Made by a program: the position numbers and the translations under genes. A stretch of 64,000 nt of DNA from Alteromonas stellipolaris (lineage in GTDB: Bacteria > Pseudomonadota > Gammaproteobacteria > Enterobacterales > Alteromonadaceae): assembly GCF_001562115.1 (NCBI RefSeq), contig NZ_CP013926.1:1922001-1986000 (forward strand), in the 5' to 3' direction. The first letter of the stretch is position 1; each line of letters opens with the position of its first letter. The notes under the pieces are model-generated. The model was not told where the DNA came from, ran no database searches, and saw only the letters and a program-made list of their open reading frames with translations. Shown in pieces: positions 1 to 9,333 of this stretch.

Positions 1-1
1 G

Positions 2-196
2 GTGTCGCTGGGCTTACCTGAAGATTTAGTGGCGGTCGCAAAGAATATTCCTGCTAACGGAGTAAAGTATCGTATATCTACCCAGTCTCAACCAGATGTG
101 TTAGCTAAACTTAATCGTTATGTGATTGAAAACCGAGACTCAATAAATGCTAGGGCTCGTGAGTACGGCATTGCTGCTGGAACAAATTGCGACTAA
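2..196 (+). CDS. C-terminal end of an unidentified protein (partial)
   Basis: An open frame enters from the left edge and stops at 194-196, giving at least 64 residues; the true start is probably upstream of the window. The visible part is hydrophilic and mixed alpha-helical in character, with no transmembrane segment and no motif I recognise. It converges on rluB across a shared terminator. I cannot assign a function. Confidence 0.45.
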   Translation: MSLGLPEDLVAVAKNIPANGVKYRISTQSQPDVLAKLNRYVIENRDSINARAREYGIAAGTNCD

Positions 197-306
197 CTGT
201 TTTAGCGGTAGGCTTTCGAAGCGTAAACTTGATATACATATCAGCGGACTTGATTGACACAGCAGAGCACTTGATTGGCACAGCAGTACCAGAAGGATAA
301 TTTTGT

Positions 307-332
307 AAAAAAACGGGCAAAGCCCGTTTTTT
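307..332. terminator. Bidirectional rho-independent terminator
   Basis: An A-rich tract, the stem CGGGC/GCCCG with an AAA loop, and a T-rich tract form a symmetrical hairpin between two convergent genes. It can end transcription of the unknown gene on the plus strand and of the rluB operon on the minus strand. Upstream, 200-300 holds only a short imperfect duplication (CTTGATTG-CACAGCAG, twice). Confidence 0.85.
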
Positions 333-356
333 CTAATCAATTTATTCAGATTGCTA

Positions 357-1262
357 TTAACGCTTAGGCGTTCTCGCTACCCGCTTTTTAACACCGCCAT
401 TTTCTTTACGTACCTTGTGCTTTTTCACAGAGCGACGCATACGGCTTAAACGTGCATGATCTAATTTGCCTTGGCGTACATCCACCATGGTTTGCGTTTC
501 TTCAGGTAATTGCACAATGTCACGTAGTGAGTTTACATCTTCTAAACCCAGCTCTACCCAAGCGCCTTGTGGCAAACGCTTTTGTAAGTCCATGGGACCG
601 TATTTAACACGGATTAATCGGCTTACCTGCACACCTTGAGATTCCCACAAGCGTCGTACTTCTCGGTTACGCCCTTCTTTAAGCGTAACGTTGAACCAAC
701 GGTTCATGCTTTCTTCTTCAGAGCCTGGAGGGGCAACTTTACCCGAGATACTTAAAAACTTAGCTTCACCGTCTTCAAGTTGAACGCCCTTTTTCAAAGT
801 ATTCAGCGTTTGATGCGTTACGTCACCAAATACACGTACAGCGTATTCGCGCTCTACTTCACACTTAGGGTGCATCAAACGGTTTGCAAGCTCACCATCG
901 TTGGTAAACAACAATAGGCCGCTTGTGTTCATATCTAAACGCCCTACCGCAATCCAACGGCCCATACGAATAGCAGGTAAACGGTCAAACACCGTGTCAC
1001 GCCCTTCAGGGTCGTGGCGGCTGCATAACTCGCCTTCAGGCTTGTTATACATTAAAACGCGGCATACAGGCTGTTCAGTTTGACGAGACAACAAGTGTCC
1101 ATCAACACGAATCTGGCCACTTTCGTCAACACGGTCGCCCAATGTTGCCAATGTACCATTCACCGAAACGCGGCCTTGTTCAATCCAACGTTCCATTTCT
1201 CGTCGCGAGCCTAGCCCTTGATTAGCTAGTACTTTTTGCAACTTTTCAGTCATTTGTATCAC
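357..1262 (-). CDS. rluB: 23S rRNA pseudouridine synthase RluB
   Basis: The product (301 aa) is a RsuA/RluB-family pseudouridine synthase; family members of this type modify U2605 of 23S rRNA. An S4 RNA-binding domain occupies roughly residues 5-65, followed by the catalytic domain with the GRLD motif, whose Asp110 is the expected nucleophile, then a basic C-terminal tail rich in Arg and Lys. Length fits the family (E. coli 291 aa). The start overlaps the end of scpB by 17 nt, so the two are probably translationally coupled; a second Met lies three codons downstream. It is the last gene of the scpA-scpB-rluB minus-strand operon. Confidence 0.93.
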   Translation of the reverse strand: MIQMTEKLQKVLANQGLGSRREMERWIEQGRVSVNGTLATLGDRVDESGQIRVDGHLLSRQTEQPVCRVLMYNKPEGELCSRHDPEGRDTVFDRLPAIRMGRWIAVGRLDMNTSGLLLFTNDGELANRLMHPKCEVEREYAVRVFGDVTHQTLNTLKKGVQLEDGEAKFLSISGKVAPPGSEEESMNRWFNVTLKEGRNREVRRLWESQGVQVSRLIRVKYGPMDLQKRLPQGAWVELGLEDVNSLRDIVQLPEETQTMVDVRQGKLDHARLSRMRRSVKKHKVRKENGGVKKRVARTPKR

Positions 1263-1890
1263 TCTTTATTTGCTTGTTTTCGGTCGCACGGTCTGTTACC
1301 TCAGACGGTGCCTCATTTAACACCTTAAGCGACGAGGTGGACTCAGTACTTTTTGCCATTTCATCAAAGGCATCGGAATTGGGAAGCTCCGACAATGATG
1401 AAAGCGAAAAGTAATCTAAAAAAGTATGGGTGGTGGCATATAAAGCTGGCCTGCCTGGCACTTCTTTATGCCCCACTACTTTTACCCATTCTCGTTCTGT
1501 GAGTGTCTTCATTATACTACTGCTTACCGCTACGCCTCTTACTTGCTCAATTTCTCCACGAGTAATAGGTTGACGATAGGCAATAAGTGCCAAAGTTTCC
1601 AACATAGCGCGGGAATACTTTGGGGCAGTTTCCTGCCATAGTTTGCTCAACCACGGACTTAACGCATCCACAGATTGAAATCGGTAGCCACTGGCTACCT
1701 TAACTAATTGTATACCCCTAGGTTGATAATCTAAGGTTAGCTCATTAATGACTGTTTTTAAGGTTCTCTCTGCAACCGTAAAGTCACTTAGCACCGTATC
1801 TCTTAATTGCTGAATAGACACAGGGGCATCGGCAACGAAGATGGCGGCTTCAACCAGTTGTTTTAATTGAGCTGTTTTAATTTTTTTCAT
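1246..1890 (-). CDS. scpB: SMC-ScpAB complex subunit ScpB
   Basis: This 214-aa protein matches ScpB, the winged-helix partner of the kleisin ScpA in the chromosome condensation complex. Two winged-helix regions cover about residues 1-160, including the conserved stretch ending in [13 protein letters not shown] near residue 110. The C-terminal 50 residues are polar and probably disordered. It lies 2 nt downstream of scpA and overlaps rluB, a typical operon layout. Confidence 0.92.
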   Translation of the reverse strand: MKKIKTAQLKQLVEAAIFVADAPVSIQQLRDTVLSDFTVAERTLKTVINELTLDYQPRGIQLVKVASGYRFQSVDALSPWLSKLWQETAPKYSRAMLETLALIAYRQPITRGEIEQVRGVAVSSSIMKTLTEREWVKVVGHKEVPGRPALYATTHTFLDYFSLSSLSELPNSDAFDEMAKSTESTSSLKVLNEAPSEVTDRATENKQIKSDTND

Positions 1891-1892
1891 TA

Positions 1893-2705
1893 TTACTCAA
1901 CGCTGCTGCCTAATTTTACATGAATTCGGGCGTAAGGACCTGCCTGAATACAAAAAATCAGTTGTTCTTTTACCAATTCTAAAATGGCTAGGAAGCACAC
2001 CACCACACCAGCGCGACCTTCTTCCACCGTAAACAACCCCTCTAGTGGCGTAAATTCATTGGCGTTTATCAAACTAAGAATTAACGACATACGTTCACGG
2101 GTACTTAAGGCTTCGCGGGCAATAGTATGGTGTTCAAAAGCCGCCGCCCGCTTCATAGCCCCACTAAACGCGAGTACAATTTCCACTAGGCTTATCTCTG
2201 GCTCAATTCGCACTGGAGAAACACTGTCGGCCACCAGCACATGGGTATCAAATATGTCTCGTTCTAAACGAGGTTGGATATCCAAGTCTTCAGCAGCTTG
2301 TTTAACCAGTTCGTATTCTTTTAGTCGCCTAATAAGTTCAGCGCGAGGATCGTCTTCTTCGTCGCTATCGCTACTGCGTTTTGGTAGCAATAACCGTGAT
2401 TTTATCTCAGCTAAAATAGCCGCCATTAACAGATATTCTGCCGCTAGTTCTAACTTTAACGACATCATAGCATCGACATATTCCATGTATTGCTTAGTGA
2501 TTGTGGCCACCGGCAAGGTAATAATATCGAATTTTTGCTTTCGTATAAGGTACAGCAGAAGATCAAGCGGCCCTTCAAACGTTTCTAAAATAACTTCTAG
2601 TGCATCAGGCGGAATAAATAAGTCTTCAGGCTTTTCTATTAACGCCTCGCCGTGAATAAATGCGAGCGGAAGCGGCTGCTGAATGGGCGATTGCTCACTG
2701 CTCAT
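1893..2705 (-). CDS. scpA: Segregation and condensation protein A (kleisin)
   Basis: The 270-aa product is the kleisin subunit that bridges SMC heads. The family signature FEGPLDLLLYLIRKQ is at about residues 43-57, followed by the typical KLELAAEYLLMAA segment and LLLPK. The extreme N-terminal 30 residues are less conserved. It begins 9 nt after the yciO stop codon and is followed by scpB after 2 nt. Its presence implies an SMC/ScpAB condensin beside or instead of MukBEF; smc itself is not in the window. Confidence 0.92.
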   Translation of the reverse strand: MSSEQSPIQQPLPLAFIHGEALIEKPEDLFIPPDALEVILETFEGPLDLLLYLIRKQKFDIITLPVATITKQYMEYVDAMMSLKLELAAEYLLMAAILAEIKSRLLLPKRSSDSDEEDDPRAELIRRLKEYELVKQAAEDLDIQPRLERDIFDTHVLVADSVSPVRIEPEISLVEIVLAFSGAMKRAAAFEHHTIAREALSTRERMSLILSLINANEFTPLEGLFTVEEGRAGVVVCFLAILELVKEQLIFCIQAGPYARIHVKLGSSVE

Positions 2706-2714
2706 CGGTACACA

Positions 2715-3335
2715 CTATTCAAATGGGGCTGGGTCGCCCGTGCCACGGCGCAAAATGACAGGGGTATCTTCAGATAAATCAATAACGGTAGTAGGCTGCT
2801 CGCCTAAATACCCGCCATGAATAATAACCCCAACCTGCTTTTCTAAATTATCGCGAATAACGTCAGGATCTGATTCTGCCATGGTATTACCAGGCAAAAT
2901 AAGCGAGGTAGACATCAGCGGCTCGCCAAGGGTTTCAAGCAGCGCTAACGCAATGGCGTTATCAGGCACACGGATACCGATGGTCTTACGCTTCGGATTT
3001 TGCAAACGCTTGGGCACTTCACGGGTGGCTTTTAGTACAAAGGTGTATGACCCTGGCGTGTTATTTTTAATTTGTCTAAATGCGGTGTTGTCTACTTTAG
3101 CGTAAATAGATAATTCAGACATATCTCTGCACATGAGCGTGAAGTTATGATCTTTACCAATCTCTCGAATGCGGCATAGTTGCTCTAACGCTTTTTTGTC
3201 TTCCATCTGACAACCAATGGCATAGCCAGAATCGGTAGGATAAACCACTACCGCCCCTTCACGGATAAGCTCACAAGCTTGGTTCAACAAACGTTGCTGA
3301 GGGTTTTCAGGATGAATATAGAAAAACTGACTCAT
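2715..3335 (-). CDS. yciO: YciO-type YrdC/Sua5 family protein
   Basis: This 206-aa single-domain YrdC-like protein shows the nucleotide and RNA-binding fold motifs VVYPTDSGYAIGC (near residue 30) and a central IGIRVPDN. The paralogue TsaC makes threonylcarbamoyl-AMP for tRNA t6A; the role of YciO is less certain. Position next to rnm and the trp operon matches the E. coli yciO-rnm-trp arrangement, which favours YciO over TsaC. It is probably first in the scpA-scpB-rluB operon. Confidence 0.88.
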   Translation of the reverse strand: MSQFFYIHPENPQQRLLNQACELIREGAVVVYPTDSGYAIGCQMEDKKALEQLCRIREIGKDHNFTLMCRDMSELSIYAKVDNTAFRQIKNNTPGSYTFVLKATREVPKRLQNPKRKTIGIRVPDNAIALALLETLGEPLMSTSLILPGNTMAESDPDVIRDNLEKQVGVIIHGGYLGEQPTTVIDLSEDTPVILRRGTGDPAPFE

Positions 3336-3473
3336 AATAATGTCCTGTTCATGCCTATTGCTTCGCCTCTTTTCCTATTTAGCTAGTGGAGCGCTATTAA
3401 TAGAAAGCGGCTAATGGAAAGTAGCTAATGCAACGCTGGTGGCAGCTAGTTGCTAACACTTTGCTAGTTACTA

Positions 3474-4385
3474 CTAGTTACTAACACTAGGTGCAGATTG
3501 GTTCACCGCGTCAGCAAACCCCTCAACCACTGGCCAATCGTGCCATATTGGCGTTAAGTTACTGCTAATACCCAAATTCTTACCTAGCTCGGTCCATCGT
3601 GATGGAAAGTGAAAATCAGAGCCTGCCGAAGCCAATAGATCATGGCTAGCGGCGAGTTCATTCACCAGTGCTTGCTTATCTTTACTAATGCCGGGAAACG
3701 CGGTTTCAATAGCATCGCCACCCGCTTGGGCAAATAAATCAACCAATCTGCGTAACCATTTTGCGGTCATGTCGTAATGAACGGGGTGTGCTAGCACGGC
3801 TTGTCCACCCGCGCCTTGGATCCACTCAATAGCAGTTTCCACACTAGGCCAATCCGCTTTTACTGCTGCACGCTTGCCTTTGCCTAAATACTTTTTAAAG
3901 GCCGCATTCATGGTGCCAACACCATAGTTATTCACCAGCACGCGAGCAAAATGTGCACGAGTGACCTGCCCTTCGCCAGCTAATGCCATGGCACGTGGAA
4001 GTACCCCTTCAAAACCGCATTTACCTAACTTTTCAGCTATTTTTTCTGCTCGAGCTTGGCGTGTTTGTGCTTGGCCTTCTAGTTGCGCTAAAAACGTTGG
4101 GTTGGTTCTGTCAACATTTAACCCCACAACATGAATATCGAAACCATGCCAATTGGTGGAAATTTCAACACCATCGATAATTTTTAACGGACGTTTTTGT
4201 TTCGCTTGCGTGTTATGCGCCATTTCTAACCCTGCCACTGTGTCGTGGTCAGTAATGGCTAGCACGTCAACCTGCATGGTGTGTGCGCGCAATATAAGCT
4301 CCTCTGCAGTGAGGTGCCCATCGGAGAATTTGGTATGGCTGTGGAGATCTATTTTCAAAGGCTTTTCAATAATTGGTTGACACAA
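3474..4385 (-). CDS. rnm: PHP-domain 5'-3' exoribonuclease Rnm (YciV/TrpH family)
   Basis: A PHP-domain metal-dependent hydrolase of 303 aa. Metal-binding motifs are visible in order: DLHSHT (about residue 14), ITDHDT (about 40), AHPVHYD (about 198) and GSDFHFPS (about 256). In E. coli the homologue trims RNA 5' ends (5S/23S rRNA maturation, short RNAs). It stands divergent from the trp operon, as in E. coli. No ATG is available near the N-terminus: the longest frame starts with TTG at 4383-4385 and lacks a clear ribosome-binding site, so the exact start is uncertain by about ten residues. Confidence 0.85.
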   Translation of the reverse strand: MCQPIIEKPLKIDLHSHTKFSDGHLTAEELILRAHTMQVDVLAITDHDTVAGLEMAHNTQAKQKRPLKIIDGVEISTNWHGFDIHVVGLNVDRTNPTFLAQLEGQAQTRQARAEKIAEKLGKCGFEGVLPRAMALAGEGQVTRAHFARVLVNNYGVGTMNAAFKKYLGKGKRAAVKADWPSVETAIEWIQGAGGQAVLAHPVHYDMTAKWLRRLVDLFAQAGGDAIETAFPGISKDKQALVNELAASHDLLASAGSDFHFPSRWTELGKNLGISSNLTPIWHDWPVVEGFADAVNQSAPSVSN

Positions 4386-4393
4386 AGGTGAAT

Positions 4394-4422
4394 TTGTTTT
4401 CTTCTATACGCACAAGTATACA
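4394..4422 (+). promoter_or_regulatory. Probable sigma-70 promoter of the trp operon
   Basis: TTGTTT (4394-4399), a 17-bp spacer and TATACA (4417-4422) form a good promoter about 60 bp upstream of the trp leader peptide. A short inverted repeat TATAC-N6-GTATA overlaps the -10 box and could be an operator, but it does not resemble the E. coli TrpR site. The same 100-bp space must also carry the promoter of the divergent rnm gene. Confidence 0.5.
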
Positions 4423-4483
4423 GATTTACGCCTTCGATAACTATCGATGTTCGTACAAGATTGAACCAAACACGAGTTTATTC

Positions 4484-4549
4484 ATGCAATTAATGACAAT
4501 CACAACAGCAACAACTATTGCTTCTTGGTGGTGGCACTCCCTAGATTAA
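4484..4549 (+). CDS. trpL: trp operon leader peptide TrpL
   Basis: A 21-codon open frame ends with three consecutive Trp codons (TGG at 4526-4534) followed by HSLD and a TAA stop. Starts at 4484 or at the in-frame ATG 4493 are both possible; the ribosome-binding site is weak. Three adjacent Trp codons directly ahead of a rho-independent hairpin are the hallmark of transcription attenuation: a ribosome stalled for lack of charged tRNA-Trp favours the antiterminator, in which ACGGG (4549-4553) can pair with CCCGT (4591-4595). Confidence 0.92.
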   Translation: MQLMTITTATTIASWWWHSLD

Positions 4550-4584
4550 CGGGTGGTGTGCGCATTTGTGCGTGAATAAAACAC

Positions 4585-4615
4585 AAAAGGCCCGTATTTA
4601 CGGGCCTTTTTTTTT
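4585..4615 (+). terminator. trp attenuator terminator
   Basis: A hairpin with stem AGGCCCGTA/TACGGGCCT is followed by nine T residues and lies between trpL and trpE. It is an intrinsic terminator placed for attenuation. An additional small hairpin CGCA-TTTG-TGCG (4561-4572) lies between the leader stop codon and the terminator. Confidence 0.9.
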
Positions 4616-4643
4616 ATCTTTTTGCAGTCGGAGAGTGGCAAAA

Positions 4644-6266
4644 ATGAGTTTAGCGGAACTGGGCACAACCCCAGGCAAAGTGGAAACAATTGAGCAAGTT
4701 GGGCATTACATCGACGACCCTCTTGCAGCCTTCGCACATATTTGTGCCAAACGTCCTAATGCCTTGTTGTTAGAGTCGGCAGAAATTGACTCTAAAGACG
4801 ATTTACAAAGTTTATTGATGGTTCAAGCGGCCCTGCGCTTAGAATGCAATGGCAACCGTGTTGAAGTTAAGGCCCTAACGGCAAACGGCGCTTCCGTACT
4901 GCCTATTTTTAAAACGCAGTGCCCTGATGGGGTAACATGCGTTGACAGTACCGAAACTTCAGTTACCTTAATATGTGAATCAGCGGATGCGCAACTAGAC
5001 GAAGACAGTCGCTTAAAGTCTGCCAGTGTGATGGATACCTTGCGTATTATCGTGAAAAAAATCACGCCTATTCGTCAACACCCTCACGCGCTCTTTTTAG
5101 GCGGTGTTTTTGCCTATGACATGCTGGCAGGGTTTGAATCGCTCCCTCACGTAGAAGATGGCGAGAATGATTGTCCAGATTTTGTTTTTTACTTGGCAGA
5201 AACGCTTATTACGGTAGATCACCAAACTCGTGAAACCCACTTGATTGGCAGCGTTTTTAGCGGCGAAGACGTGGCTCAGCAATATTTTGGCATTTCCCAG
5301 CGTTTAGAATCATTGCACCAACAATTGCAGTCTATGCCTGAGACACCCACCTTAACCTCAGGTTCTGGTATTGATGGCGCTGTTAGTCATGAAGAGACTG
5401 CAGTAAGCGTAGATAAAAGCGATGAAGAATTCTGCAACAATGTGCTTGAGCTAAAACAGCACATTCTTGCAGGAGATATTTTCCAAGTGGTTCCATCGCG
5501 AACGTTCTCACTGCCTTGCCCATCACCGCTTCTAGCTTATGCGCACTTAAAAGAACAAAACCCCAGCCCTTATATGTTCTATATGCAAGATGAAGCCTTT
5601 ACTATTTTTGGTGCTTCACCGGAATCAGCGCTTAAATACGAAAGTGAAAGCAACCAAGTTGAAATTTATCCCATTGCTGGTACTCGCCCTCGCGGTAAAC
5701 GCCCAGATGGCAGTATCAATCACGATTTAGACAGTCGTATTGAACTTAACTTGCGTGAAGACAATAAAGAGAAATCTGAACACATCATGCTCGTCGACTT
5801 AGCTCGAAATGATGTGGCGAAAGTAAGCCGACCAGGAAGTCGCTTTGTAAAAGACTTATTGAAAGTAGACCGCTATTCTCATGTTATGCACCTTGTTTCT
5901 CGTGTTGTCGGCCAACTTCGTGATGACTTAGACGCGCTGCACGCGTATCAAGCATGTATGAACATGGGCACTTTAGTGGGTGCGCCAAAAGTAAGTGCCG
6001 CTACATTGATTCGTGAAGTAGAGCAAAAACGTCGTGGCAGTTATGGAGGCGCAGTAGGCTATATAAATGGCCAAGGTGATATGGATACCTGCATTGTTAT
6101 TCGCTCGGCATTCGTGAAAAACGGCCGCGCATTCATACAGGCAGGTGCCGGTGTAGTTTACGACTCTGTTCCACAAGCTGAAGCTGATGAAACCCGTGCA
6201 AAAGCGCAAGCTGTTATTAGCGCGGTTAGCGCAGCACTTAAAGCGGAAGCGGAGACACAAGCATGA
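4644..6266 (+). CDS. trpE: Anthranilate synthase component I
   Basis: TrpE (540 aa) converts chorismate and ammonia to anthranilate. The N-terminal LLES element, associated with Trp feedback inhibition, is present near residue 38. The catalytic half carries IAGTRPRG, EHIMLVDLARND and GAPKVSAA followed by GGAVGYI, all typical of chorismate-utilising enzymes. The start at 4644 was chosen because GGAGAG lies just upstream and the longer open frame would run through the attenuator. The stop overlaps the trpG start (ATGA). Confidence 0.97.
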   Translation: MSLAELGTTPGKVETIEQVGHYIDDPLAAFAHICAKRPNALLLESAEIDSKDDLQSLLMVQAALRLECNGNRVEVKALTANGASVLPIFKTQCPDGVTCVDSTETSVTLICESADAQLDEDSRLKSASVMDTLRIIVKKITPIRQHPHALFLGGVFAYDMLAGFESLPHVEDGENDCPDFVFYLAETLITVDHQTRETHLIGSVFSGEDVAQQYFGISQRLESLHQQLQSMPETPTLTSGSGIDGAVSHEETAVSVDKSDEEFCNNVLELKQHILAGDIFQVVPSRTFSLPCPSPLLAYAHLKEQNPSPYMFYMQDEAFTIFGASPESALKYESESNQVEIYPIAGTRPRGKRPDGSINHDLDSRIELNLREDNKEKSEHIMLVDLARNDVAKVSRPGSRFVKDLLKVDRYSHVMHLVSRVVGQLRDDLDALHAYQACMNMGTLVGAPKVSAATLIREVEQKRRGSYGGAVGYINGQGDMDTCIVIRSAFVKNGRAFIQAGAGVVYDSVPQAEADETRAKAQAVISAVSAALKAEAETQA

Positions 6267-6892
6267 GTATGTCTATGATCAACAAAACCACCTTATTCTT
6301 GCTCGATAACGTCGACTCTTTTACCTATAACTTGGTAGATGAATTACGCGCGCTAAATTTAGAAATTAACGTATATCGCAATACCGTATGCGCCGATATG
6401 TTATTTGAGAAAATGCAAGAGCAAGCCACCAAGGGCCCAGTATTGCTAATGCTATCGCCGGGCCCAGGCGCACCAAGCGAAGCGGGCTGTATGCCAGCTT
6501 TACTTGAAAAAGTTGCAGGTACCTTTCCTGTACTAGGCATTTGCTTAGGCCATCAAGCCATTGTTGAATACTATGGCGGCATTGTGGGTCGCGCCACCCA
6601 AGTTATGCATGGTAAAAGTTCTGCTATTACTCATTCAGAAAAAGACATGTTTACAGACCTGCCACAGCCATTACATGTAGCTCGTTATCATTCATTAGCC
6701 GCACAAACACTCCCTGACGCCCTTGAGCCCTGTGCGTCTTGCGTTAACGACGATGGTTCTGAAACCGTCATGGCCGTGTTTAATAAAACTGATAAAATGC
6801 TGGGCTTTCAATTTCACCCTGAGTCGATATTAACGGCCCAAGGTAGTGTGCTGCTGAAGCAAAGCATCGACTATTTAACGCAACAAGGATAA
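6263..6892 (+). CDS. trpG: Anthranilate synthase component II (glutamine amidotransferase)
   Basis: A class I glutamine amidotransferase of 209 aa that feeds ammonia to TrpE. The nucleophile elbow GICLGHQAI places the catalytic Cys at residue 94, and FQFHPES supplies the His/Glu pair. Unlike E. coli, trpG is not fused to trpD. The start overlaps trpE by 4 nt; Met codons at 6269 and 6275 are alternatives, but the GGAG site fits 6263. Confidence 0.95.
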   Translation: MSMSMINKTTLFLLDNVDSFTYNLVDELRALNLEINVYRNTVCADMLFEKMQEQATKGPVLLMLSPGPGAPSEAGCMPALLEKVAGTFPVLGICLGHQAIVEYYGGIVGRATQVMHGKSSAITHSEKDMFTDLPQPLHVARYHSLAAQTLPDALEPCASCVNDDGSETVMAVFNKTDKMLGFQFHPESILTAQGSVLLKQSIDYLTQQG

Positions 6893-6896
6893 AGCC

Positions 6897-7928
6897 ATGT
6901 TTGACGCTACCCCATTACTTGAAAAACTTATCAAACAAACGGCGCTGTCTCAAACCGAAGCTTACACGTTGTTCAACAGCATTATGCACGGTGAACAAAG
7001 CGAAGCCGTTATTGCAGCCGTGCTCACAGCACTAAAAATCAAGCATGAATCACCAGGTGAAATTGCCGGTGCGGCTAGCGCCATGGTGGCGAACGCCAAG
7101 CCATTTCCTGCCCCCACCTACCCGTTCGCCGACATCGTAGGCACAGGCGGAGATGGACATAACACCATTAATATTTCGAGCGCAGCAGGGGTTGTTGCAG
7201 CTGCGTGCGGCGTGAAAGTGGCCAAACATGGCAACAGAAGTGTATCAAGTAAATCTGGCTCCGCCGATTTGTTCAAACAATTCGGGTTAAACTTGGAAAT
7301 TACGCCAGAATTGTCGAGAAAATGCTTAGATGAAGCAAATTTCACATTTCTTTTTGCGCCGGTTTATCACGCGGGCATGCGTTTCGCAGCCCCCGTCCGA
7401 GCTGCCCTGAAGACCAGAACCTTGTTCAACATACTAGGTCCACTAGCCAACCCAGCGGGCCCAACACATGGTGTGTTCGGCGTATACTCTCCCGAACTGC
7501 TTGAACCTTACGCAAAAACCCTTATGCTTCTTGGCCAACATCGCGCCATGATTGTTCATGGCGACGGCTTAGATGAACTTGCTCTGCATGGGGAATCTAT
7601 CATTTACGATCTTGAGCACGGTGATATTCGTAAGTTAACCGTTACCGCTGAAGACTTTGGCCTTTCCTCATACCCGTTATCGGCCATTGAGGGCGGTGAG
7701 CCAGAAGAGAATAAGAAATACATTGAAGCCGCGTTAGCTGGTGAAGGCCAAGAGGCCCACCGCGCTGCCATCGCCATGAATTGCGGAGCCCTACTAAAAG
7801 TTACCGGTACCGCCGATTCATTTAAAGACGGCACCGAAATGGCTATGCAAGCGATGAAAGACGCAAAACCTTTGGCGGTATTAAACCAGGTTGCCAAAAT
7901 CAGTCAGGAGGTCAGCACTGATGCCTAA
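6897..7928 (+). CDS. trpD: Anthranilate phosphoribosyltransferase
   Basis: This 343-aa enzyme transfers phosphoribose from PRPP to anthranilate. The glycine-rich PRPP-binding motif GTGGDGHNT is near residue 82 and the KHGNRSVSSKSGSAD motif near 108, both diagnostic of TrpD. It starts 4 nt after trpG behind AAGGAT and its end overlaps trpCF by 8 nt. Confidence 0.96.
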   Translation: MFDATPLLEKLIKQTALSQTEAYTLFNSIMHGEQSEAVIAAVLTALKIKHESPGEIAGAASAMVANAKPFPAPTYPFADIVGTGGDGHNTINISSAAGVVAAACGVKVAKHGNRSVSSKSGSADLFKQFGLNLEITPELSRKCLDEANFTFLFAPVYHAGMRFAAPVRAALKTRTLFNILGPLANPAGPTHGVFGVYSPELLEPYAKTLMLLGQHRAMIVHGDGLDELALHGESIIYDLEHGDIRKLTVTAEDFGLSSYPLSAIEGGEPEENKKYIEAALAGEGQEAHRAAIAMNCGALLKVTGTADSFKDGTEMAMQAMKDAKPLAVLNQVAKISQEVSTDA

Positions 7929-9318
7929 TGTGCTAGAAAAAATTGTTGCCGATAAACGCATTGAAGTTGATGCCAGAAAGACGGCTTTGCCCCTTGAAAG
8001 CTTTAAAGCAGATTTAGTGCCTTCAAATAAAAGCTTGTTTGATGCGCTGAGTGAACCGACTGCGGGCTTTATATTTGAATGTAAAAAAGCCTCGCCTTCA
8101 AAAGGGCTTATTCGCGAACATTTCGACCTAGACGAAATTTTAGCCGCATACACACCCTATGCAGCGGGCATTTCAGTGCTTACCGACGAGAAGTATTTTC
8201 AAGGTAAATTTGAATATTTGGCCTACGTTACAGAACGTGTATCACAGCCTGTATTAAACAAAGATTTCTTTATTGATACTTATCAGGTTTATTTGGCTCG
8301 TCATTATAACGCCGATGCCGTGTTGCTAATGTTAAGCGTGTTAGACGATACGCAATATTGTGAACTTGCCACCGTGGCCAATAGCTTGTCGTTAGATATT
8401 CTGACGGAAGTAAGCAACGAAGAAGAAATGCATCGCGCCATTGCCCTTGAAGCAAACATCATTGGCATTAACAACCGTAACTTACGCGACTTATCCACCG
8501 ATTTAGCGACTACAGAACACTTGGTGCCTATGCTGGAAAAGGCCACGCACGACTTTGTTGTGATTTCAGAGTCTGGCATTTATACCCATGAAGATGTACT
8601 TCGCTTAGCCCCGCTTTGCCAAGGTTTCTTAGTAGGCAGTGCACTTATGTCGCAAGCTAATTTAAATCGCGCTGTTCGCAGCGTAATTTACGGTTCGGTA
8701 AAAGTGTGCGGGTTAACCAGTGTTGCACAAGCAAAACTTGCATTTGAAAGTGGCGCCAGTATGGGCGGGCTGATTTTTGCTGAAAAATCACCTCGCTGCG
8801 TGACCGAATCTACTGCAAAAGATATCGTAGCAACCGTTGAAGGCGATTATGTGGGTGTGTTTGTAAATCACGACATCGATGAGGTTGCCAAGTTAGCTAA
8901 ATCGCTCTCGTTAGCCGCCGTTCAATTACACGGCAATGAAGATGCAGCATATCGAGCAACGTTGAAAGACGCCCTGCCAGTAGGTTGTGAGATATGGCAA
9001 GCCGAAGGCGTTAAAGGCGCATTGCCTGAGTATTTACCTCAATTATTAGAAGACGAAAATATCGATTATGTACTGCTGGATTGCCAAGTAGGTAATGCGA
9101 AAGGCGGTACAGGGGAAAGCTTCGATTGGCGATTGTTAGACAATATTGCCAACAAGCAAAAAATCATTCTAGCCGGTGGAATTAACGCTACCAACATTGC
9201 CCAGGGCATTGAGGTAGGCTGTGCAACCATCGACATAAATTCAGGGGTAGAAAGTGCCCCAGGCGAAAAATCGGCTGAAAAGTTAGCCGAACTATTTTCA
9301 ATTTGTCGCCGCTATTAA
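7921..9318 (+). CDS. trpCF: Bifunctional indole-3-glycerol phosphate synthase / phosphoribosylanthranilate isomerase
   Basis: A two-domain fusion of 465 aa. Residues 1-255 are the TIM-barrel IGPS with FECKKASPSKGLI, GINNRNL and VISESGI; residues 258-465 are PRAI with KVCGLTS, VQLHGNE and the C-terminal GGINATNI. The fusion matches the enterobacterial TrpC(F) type. The start at 7921 is supported by AGGAGG eight bases upstream; the longer frame extends into trpD without support. Confidence 0.96.
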   Translation: MPNVLEKIVADKRIEVDARKTALPLESFKADLVPSNKSLFDALSEPTAGFIFECKKASPSKGLIREHFDLDEILAAYTPYAAGISVLTDEKYFQGKFEYLAYVTERVSQPVLNKDFFIDTYQVYLARHYNADAVLLMLSVLDDTQYCELATVANSLSLDILTEVSNEEEMHRAIALEANIIGINNRNLRDLSTDLATTEHLVPMLEKATHDFVVISESGIYTHEDVLRLAPLCQGFLVGSALMSQANLNRAVRSVIYGSVKVCGLTSVAQAKLAFESGASMGGLIFAEKSPRCVTESTAKDIVATVEGDYVGVFVNHDIDEVAKLAKSLSLAAVQLHGNEDAAYRATLKDALPVGCEIWQAEGVKGALPEYLPQLLEDENIDYVLLDCQVGNAKGGTGESFDWRLLDNIANKQKIILAGGINATNIAQGIEVGCATIDINSGVESAPGEKSAEKLAELFSICRRY

Positions 9319-9333
9319 CACTTAGGACAACGC

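Noticed and set aside
1984..2655. 223-aa open frame antisense to scpA
   Set aside because: It is the Ser/Ala-rich shadow of the real scpA gene on the opposite strand.
3440..3490. CTAGTTACTAGTTA-type sequences resembling a TrpR operator
   Set aside because: They lie at the 3' end of rnm and are not near a promoter of trp genes; they look like local CTAG/AGTTA sequence drift.
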